From Bacteroidetes bacterium UBA1941 (GTDB taxonomy: Bacteria; Bacteroidota; Bacteroidia; Chitinophagales; LD1): a stretch of 64,000 nucleotides of DNA. The position numbers were made by a program, and so were the translations under genes. Each line of letters begins with the position of its first letter. Within the stretch, counting starts at the first letter, position 1. Shown here piece by piece: positions 60,145 through 64,000 of this stretch. Location: NCBI GenBank assembly GCA_002336805.1, contig DDEZ01000008.1, positions 1-64,000 of the forward strand, read 5' to 3'. The notes beneath the pieces were generated by a model, which saw only the letters and a list, made by a program, of their open reading frames with translations, ran no database searches and was not told the DNA's origin.

Positions 60145-60768
60145 ATGCTCACTTCTGCCAATATCACTATACTGCTCATCGTGGTCAACCTTGTCGTATC
60201 CTTTGCAGGATTTCAAAACCGGAATGTTTTTGACCAATTGTGCTTCTCCCCTACCCGCGTATGGTATCATCGCGAATATTGGCGCCTGCTGACCAGCGCA
60301 TTCCTACATGCAGACTGGATGCACTTTCTTTTTAACATGATGGCGCTCTATAGTTTCGGACCCATCATTGAGTACTACTTTGGTGCACAGCTCGGTAGCT
60401 CAAACCATCTCGGGTATCTGTTTTTTTACATCATGGCGGCCATTTTGTCCAGCATACCCGATCTGATAGAGCAGCGCAATAACCAGTACTTTCATGCCGT
60501 GGGGGCTTCAGGTGCTGTATCGGCTGTAGTTTTCGCCTCTATTCTTTTCACACCTATGACCGGCATTAGCATTATGTTTCTGCCCGGTATACCAGGCTTC
60601 ATCTTTGGCCCTATCTATCTGGCATACTCTGCGTACATGGCCAAACTGCGTCGTGACAACATAGGCCATATGGCACATTTTTCAGGTGCTGTTTTTGGGT
60701 TCATATTTCCTTTACTATTTCGCCCTGAGCTCTTTTCTTCATTTATCACTCAAATAATACACAGATGA
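60145..60768 (+). CDS. Rhomboid-family intramembrane serine protease
   Basis: 207 residues, six membrane segments. Active-site Ser122 in GASGAVSAVVF, His178 in GHMAHFSGAVFG, and the WMHFLFNMMALYSFG loop with His60 and Asn64. It cuts membrane-protein helices within the bilayer; substrates unknown. It overlaps the threonine aldolase gene by 4 nt (ATGA), so translation is coupled though no functional link is known. A TATATTCA box with TTTT at the -33 spacing lies before it. Confidence 0.9.
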   Translation: MLTSANITILLIVVNLVVSFAGFQNRNVFDQLCFSPTRVWYHREYWRLLTSAFLHADWMHFLFNMMALYSFGPIIEYYFGAQLGSSNHLGYLFFYIMAAILSSIPDLIEQRNNQYFHAVGASGAVSAVVFASILFTPMTGISIMFLPGIPGFIFGPIYLAYSAYMAKLRRDNIGHMAHFSGAVFGFIFPLLFRPELFSSFITQIIHR

Positions 60769-61763
60769 TCATAGACCTGCGTAGCGATACTCTGACCAAA
60801 CCCTCTCAGGGCATGCTGGATGCGATGTATAGGGCTGAAGTAGGAGACGACGTTTTTGGCGAGGACCCCACTGTAAAAAAACTGGAGGAAATGGCTGCTG
60901 CTATGTTTGGTATGGAAGCCGGCCTTTTCTGTCCCAGCGGTACGATGACCAATCAGATAGCTGTCAAATCCCACACCCAGCCGCTCGATGAGATCATCTG
61001 CGATAAACTGTGCCATATTTACAACTATGAGACTGCCGGATGGGCCTTTCACTCCGGCGTCTCAGTGAGGCTCACGGATGGCGACCGCGGCATCATGACC
61101 GTAGATCAGATAGAGCGCTGCATCCTGCCTGACTATGACTGGTATCCCAATACACGGATGATCTGCATAGAAAACACCGTAAACAAAGGCGGCGGTGCCG
61201 TGTATAGCGTAGAAAGGATGAAAGAAATTAGCGACTTTGCTCGCTCCAAAGGATTGATATACCATCTGGACGGCGCTCGTATATTCAATGCACTGACGGC
61301 ACTGGGGCAGGCTGCCATGGCTCTATCCGGTGTTTTTGATAGTATCTCTGTGTGCCTGTCCAAGGGCCTGGGCACACCAGCGGGTTCGGTACTACTCGGC
61401 TCCAAAGACTTTATCAAGAAATCACGCAAGATCCGCAAGGTAATGGGCGGAGGCATGCGCCAGAGCGGCTATCTGGCGGCAGCGGGTGTTTATGCGCTGG
61501 AGAATAATATAACGCGGCTGGCCGAAGACCACGATCGGGCCAGACAGATCGAAGTAGTGCTAAACAAATGCAGCTGGGTAAAGCAGGTGCTACCTGTAGA
61601 AACAAATATTATAATATTTGAAGTAGAGAATAGTGCCGAGACGGCTGATAAGCTCGCGGCAAAGGGAATCAAAACATCGCCCTTCTCACCCACACTTGTG
61701 CGGATGGTCACACATCTGGATATCACTGACCACATGGTATCCCAGCTGGCAGATCTGCTCTAG
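60765..61763 (+). CDS. ltaE: Low-specificity L-threonine aldolase
   Basis: 332 residues. A PLP enzyme splitting threonine or allo-threonine to glycine and acetaldehyde. IIDLRSDTLTKPSQGMLDAM, then FCPSGTMTNQIAVK; the PLP lysine is Lys200 in VCLSKGLGTPAGSVLLG, with the Asp in YHLDGARIFNA. Full length. Ends 1 nt from the convergent FecCD permease gene, with no room for a terminator. Confidence 0.92.
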   Translation: MIIDLRSDTLTKPSQGMLDAMYRAEVGDDVFGEDPTVKKLEEMAAAMFGMEAGLFCPSGTMTNQIAVKSHTQPLDEIICDKLCHIYNYETAGWAFHSGVSVRLTDGDRGIMTVDQIERCILPDYDWYPNTRMICIENTVNKGGGAVYSVERMKEISDFARSKGLIYHLDGARIFNALTALGQAAMALSGVFDSISVCLSKGLGTPAGSVLLGSKDFIKKSRKIRKVMGGGMRQSGYLAAAGVYALENNITRLAEDHDRARQIEVVLNKCSWVKQVLPVETNIIIFEVENSAETADKLAAKGIKTSPFSPTLVRMVTHLDITDHMVSQLADLL

Positions 61764-61764
61764 C

Positions 61765-62772
61765 CTACCTGAGCGCCCGCCCCCTGAAAACTATCCAGAT
61801 CACAAACGGAGCTCCTATGAGTGAGGTGATCGTATTGATAGGAAACACCAGGCCATGGATAGGTATGGCTGTCAAAAGATTGCATATACCGCTGATCGCA
61901 GCGCCAAGCAGCACCACTCCGGGCAAAAGCACTTTATGATCTGAGGTGCGGAATATCCCCCTGGCCAGATGTGGTACAGCCAGGCCTATAAATCCGATAG
62001 GCCCGCAAAACGCTGTAACTCCCCCCGTGAGCAGACAGGTGCTTATCACTATCCAAAATCTGCTGCGGGATACATTGAGGCCCGTGAGACGCGCATATTC
62101 CTCTCCTGTCAATAACAGATTGAGTGGTTTCACCAGCGTGATACTGATGAGTAGCGCCCCACCAGTGGCCAAAAGCATTACAGGTATCTGCGTCAGTGTC
62201 ATAGTGCGAAAACTCCCCATGGTCCAGAAGAGGTAGCTCTTGATAGAATCTGCTGTAGCTATCGTTTGTATAGCCTCTATGATCGCATTGATAAAAGATG
62301 CCATCATGAGGCCGATAATAAGCATGGAGACAGGGCTATTCAGCCGGCTAGCCATGAGCATCACCACCAGGAAGATCACTATCGCGCCCACCGATGAGGA
62401 TACGATGACTCCCCACTCGCTATCGGCCATCGTGCCCATCGTACCAGCCAGCATGATAAAGATGGCTACACCCAGCGAGGCCCCTGAAGAAATCCCCAAA
62501 ACAAAAGGTCCCGCTACCGGATTGCGAAAGTAGGTCTGCATCTGCAGGCCTCCTACAGACAAGGCTGCCCCACCCACCGTGGCGGCTATGGCAGCTGGCA
62601 GTCGTGACTGCAGGAGTATATTTCTGACGCCTGTATCCTCCAGGTCAGAAAAATGTAGAAGATCACCAAAAGACACAGGATATGAGCCTACAACGAGCTG
62701 GAGCACAAAGATGATCGCTACCAGCGTAAGCAGCATCCACCACCAGGCCATATATTTGGTCTCATGTTTCAC
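61765..62772 (-). CDS. FecCD/BtuC-type ABC transporter permease
   Basis: 335 residues, about ten membrane helices. Family blocks: LPAAIAATVGGAALSVGGLQ, FVLGISSGASLGVAIFIMLA, FIGLAVPHLARGIFRTSDHK. It imports iron-siderophore, haem or cobalamin across the inner membrane with a binding protein and an ATPase. It overlaps the binding-protein gene by 4 nt. No ATPase gene follows, since the next gene is convergent, so the ATPase must be elsewhere. Confidence 0.9.
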   Translation of the reverse strand: MKHETKYMAWWWMLLTLVAIIFVLQLVVGSYPVSFGDLLHFSDLEDTGVRNILLQSRLPAAIAATVGGAALSVGGLQMQTYFRNPVAGPFVLGISSGASLGVAIFIMLAGTMGTMADSEWGVIVSSSVGAIVIFLVVMLMASRLNSPVSMLIIGLMMASFINAIIEAIQTIATADSIKSYLFWTMGSFRTMTLTQIPVMLLATGGALLISITLVKPLNLLLTGEEYARLTGLNVSRSRFWIVISTCLLTGGVTAFCGPIGFIGLAVPHLARGIFRTSDHKVLLPGVVLLGAAISGICNLLTAIPIHGLVFPINTITSLIGAPFVIWIVFRGRALR

Positions 62773-63929
62773 TTTAGCTGCTTATAATAATATAACCCAT
62801 CAGGCGATGCGTGAGCATGAAAAATACTGGCCAGGTCGCTGAGTACAATATCCGGCCTGAATGTACCCGTTTCCCACATATCCATACCACCTCCGGCCGA
62901 TAGCCTATTGATACAGTTGTACACTCTTCCTGTCTTATAGGCTTTTAAGAGTTTGAATTTGGCATCCTGGTCACTGAGTTGTTTCAGCGAGTATGTTACA
63001 CCAGGATTCATCCAGAAATCCGCCTGTGCAGCCCTCTGGTATACTTGCTCAAAATTCAATGTAAGATTAAGTCCATTAACAGGGGTATCCTTTTCCCACA
63101 AAAAATCACCTCCGGCATCCGCTATCAGCCTCGCTACATAATTCTTGCCACATGGCATGTACCACATACCGTTATATGGCAGGTTGCAAAAAACAGTAGG
63201 ACGCTCGCCCGTTTCAGCCACATTGCTGCGCGTCAGTCCATAGCCGGCCTTTACCTTTTCAAAAATGCTGTCAGCTGTTGCCTCCCTGTCTATGAATGCG
63301 GCGAAAAACTTGATCCATTCTGCACGGGCCAGTGGCTCCTGCTCAAAATAATCACGAGAGGAAGCTACATTGATATGCAGGGCTTTGAATTTGCCATGTA
63401 TCTGTGAGGAGCTGCCACTCTCCCCATCTGAGAAAAGCACCTGCGGCTGCACACTGGCTATCATCTCATAGTCCGGCTGATAATCATGCCCGGCATTTTT
63501 GATGCTGCCATCCGCTATCATTTTGGCGACTCCTGAGTCGCAGATCAGTTCTGTGTTTGCTGCCACCGCTATCATTTTGCGTGCATCCAGCAGCTGCATA
63601 GCGCCGATATGAGTGGTAGAGAGGCAGGCGACCCTGGTGACGGGTGTTTCTATACGCACAGCACCGCTTAGATAGTCAGGCAATATTACATCCTTGCCAC
63701 AGAGTACATACTCCGCAGGTAGCTCCCTACCCGGCACAAGGACCTTTACTATTTTATAGTTCTTGAAATATTCTACGCGGAAGCTACGAGAATACTGGGG
63801 CACAAGAGAGTCGACCATGACATCCTTAGCTCCAGCAGAGGCACTACCCCGCTGATGGCATGCTGCGATAAACACGCAGTACAGTCCCACAGTGATCGCT
63901 AACAATACGCTTCCCCTTCTCCCTTTCAT
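62769..63929 (-). CDS. Periplasmic binding lipoprotein (BtuF/FepB-like)
   Basis: 386 residues from the ATG at 63929, 1 nt after the stop of the upstream receptor gene; earlier in-frame ATGs lie inside that gene. Lipobox FIAAC. Two-lobe SBP type III fold: VACLSTTHIGAMQLLDARKM, IASVQPQVLFSDGESGSSSQ and the segment WMPGVTYSLKQL-like WMNPGVTYSLKQL. Binds a chelated metal or cobalamin-like ligand and hands it to the permease (62772-61765). The ligand is not determinable here. Confidence 0.87.
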   Translation of the reverse strand: MKGRRGSVLLAITVGLYCVFIAACHQRGSASAGAKDVMVDSLVPQYSRSFRVEYFKNYKIVKVLVPGRELPAEYVLCGKDVILPDYLSGAVRIETPVTRVACLSTTHIGAMQLLDARKMIAVAANTELICDSGVAKMIADGSIKNAGHDYQPDYEMIASVQPQVLFSDGESGSSSQIHGKFKALHINVASSRDYFEQEPLARAEWIKFFAAFIDREATADSIFEKVKAGYGLTRSNVAETGERPTVFCNLPYNGMWYMPCGKNYVARLIADAGGDFLWEKDTPVNGLNLTLNFEQVYQRAAQADFWMNPGVTYSLKQLSDQDAKFKLLKAYKTGRVYNCINRLSAGGGMDMWETGTFRPDIVLSDLASIFHAHASPDGLYYYKQLK

Positions 63930-63930
63930 A

Positions 63931-63999
63931 CTATTTAAAAGTAAATCCATTTGTGATAAGCCCGGCATTAAAGGCATCTATCTGCACCCCTTCTTTAGA
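63931..63999 (-). CDS. C-terminal end of a TonB-dependent outer-membrane receptor (partial)
   Basis: Cut by the right edge of the window. The last 22 residues, SKEGVQIDAFNAGLITNGFT then FK, end in an aromatic beta-strand as TonB-dependent receptors do. Position immediately upstream of a binding protein and FecCD permease supports a receptor for the same ligand. The family call rests on only 22 residues plus context. Confidence 0.5.
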   Translation of the reverse strand, partial: SKEGVQIDAFNAGLITNGFTFK

Positions 64000-64000
64000 A

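Noticed and set aside
1..64000. tRNA, rRNA, tmRNA or known riboswitch
   Set aside because: No cloverleaf with a GTTCGAATC-type arm, rRNA stretch or recognised aptamer core was seen by eye. A covariance-model scan would be needed to exclude weak cases.

Overview
The window reads as chromosomal DNA of a Bacteroidota bacterium, most likely from the Chitinophagaceae / Chitinophagales side. The basis is seven secreted proteins ending in a type IX secretion (T9SS, Por) C-terminal sorting domain, many small lipoproteins whose lipobox Cys is followed by Lys, promoter boxes of the Bacteroidetes form TTTG-N19-TAnnTTTG, an LptE / SecG / MiaB neighbourhood, and KdsB and LptE as signs of a lipopolysaccharide outer membrane. 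Base composition is near 50% GC by eye. No rRNA, tRNA, phage, insertion sequence or CRISPR array was found.

Layout. 1-483: hexamer palindromes and a duplicated gene tail, then a penicillin-acylase-family hydrolase on the minus strand. 2.8-7.7 kb: minus-strand cluster miaB, sigma-54 activator, lptE, TPR protein, secG. 8.5-12 kb: a membrane glycosyltransferase, then groES-groEL. 12.0-13.1 kb: a striking block of long hairpins around a small lipoprotein gene. 13-20.7 kb: RibD/DHFR-like reductase, SnoaL-like protein, T9SS cargo, ArsR-like regulator with a long tail, a 52-residue membrane protein, trmD, an alpha/beta hydrolase, an acyl-CoA dehydrogenase fused to an SCP2 domain, clpS and an aldose epimerase. 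20.8-26.1 kb: SPOR-like protein, OmpH/Skp protein, TPR protein, gyrA. 26.4-33 kb: small lipoproteins and a 1170-residue Ig-repeat T9SS protein. 33-45.7 kb: LysM lytic transglycosylase, second glycosyltransferase, oligopeptide-binding lipoprotein, beta-barrel protein, CpsB-type phosphatase, T9SS cargo, hutI and aroC. 45.7-60 kb: M4 metalloprotease with a lipoprotein partner, amino-acid permease, NlpC/P60 hydrolase, two thioredoxin-fold proteins, T9SS cargo, M23 peptidase, histidine kinase and kdsB. 60-64 kb: rhomboid and threonine aldolase genes, facing a TonB-receptor / binding-protein / FecCD-permease operon cut by the right edge.

How the genes work together. The content is mainly cell envelope (secG, lptE, kdsB, OmpH-like, lytic transglycosylase, M23 and NlpC hydrolases, T9SS cargo), mixed with housekeeping genes (gyrA, groESL, miaB, trmD, aroC, clpS). 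I see no classical defence or mobile system. The most unusual structure is noncoding. A hairpin module (A-B-D) occurs on both sides of a lipoprotein gene at 12.0-13.1 kb, and in two of its hairpins the loop is reversed between copies while the arms stay the same. Other points worth checking are a palindromic repeat translated as part of the LptE signal region, a 36-bp duplication of a gene's last codons including its stop, several -7 boxes only 4-6 nt from the start codon (possible leaderless mRNAs), and a kdsB gene whose only plausible start is CTG.
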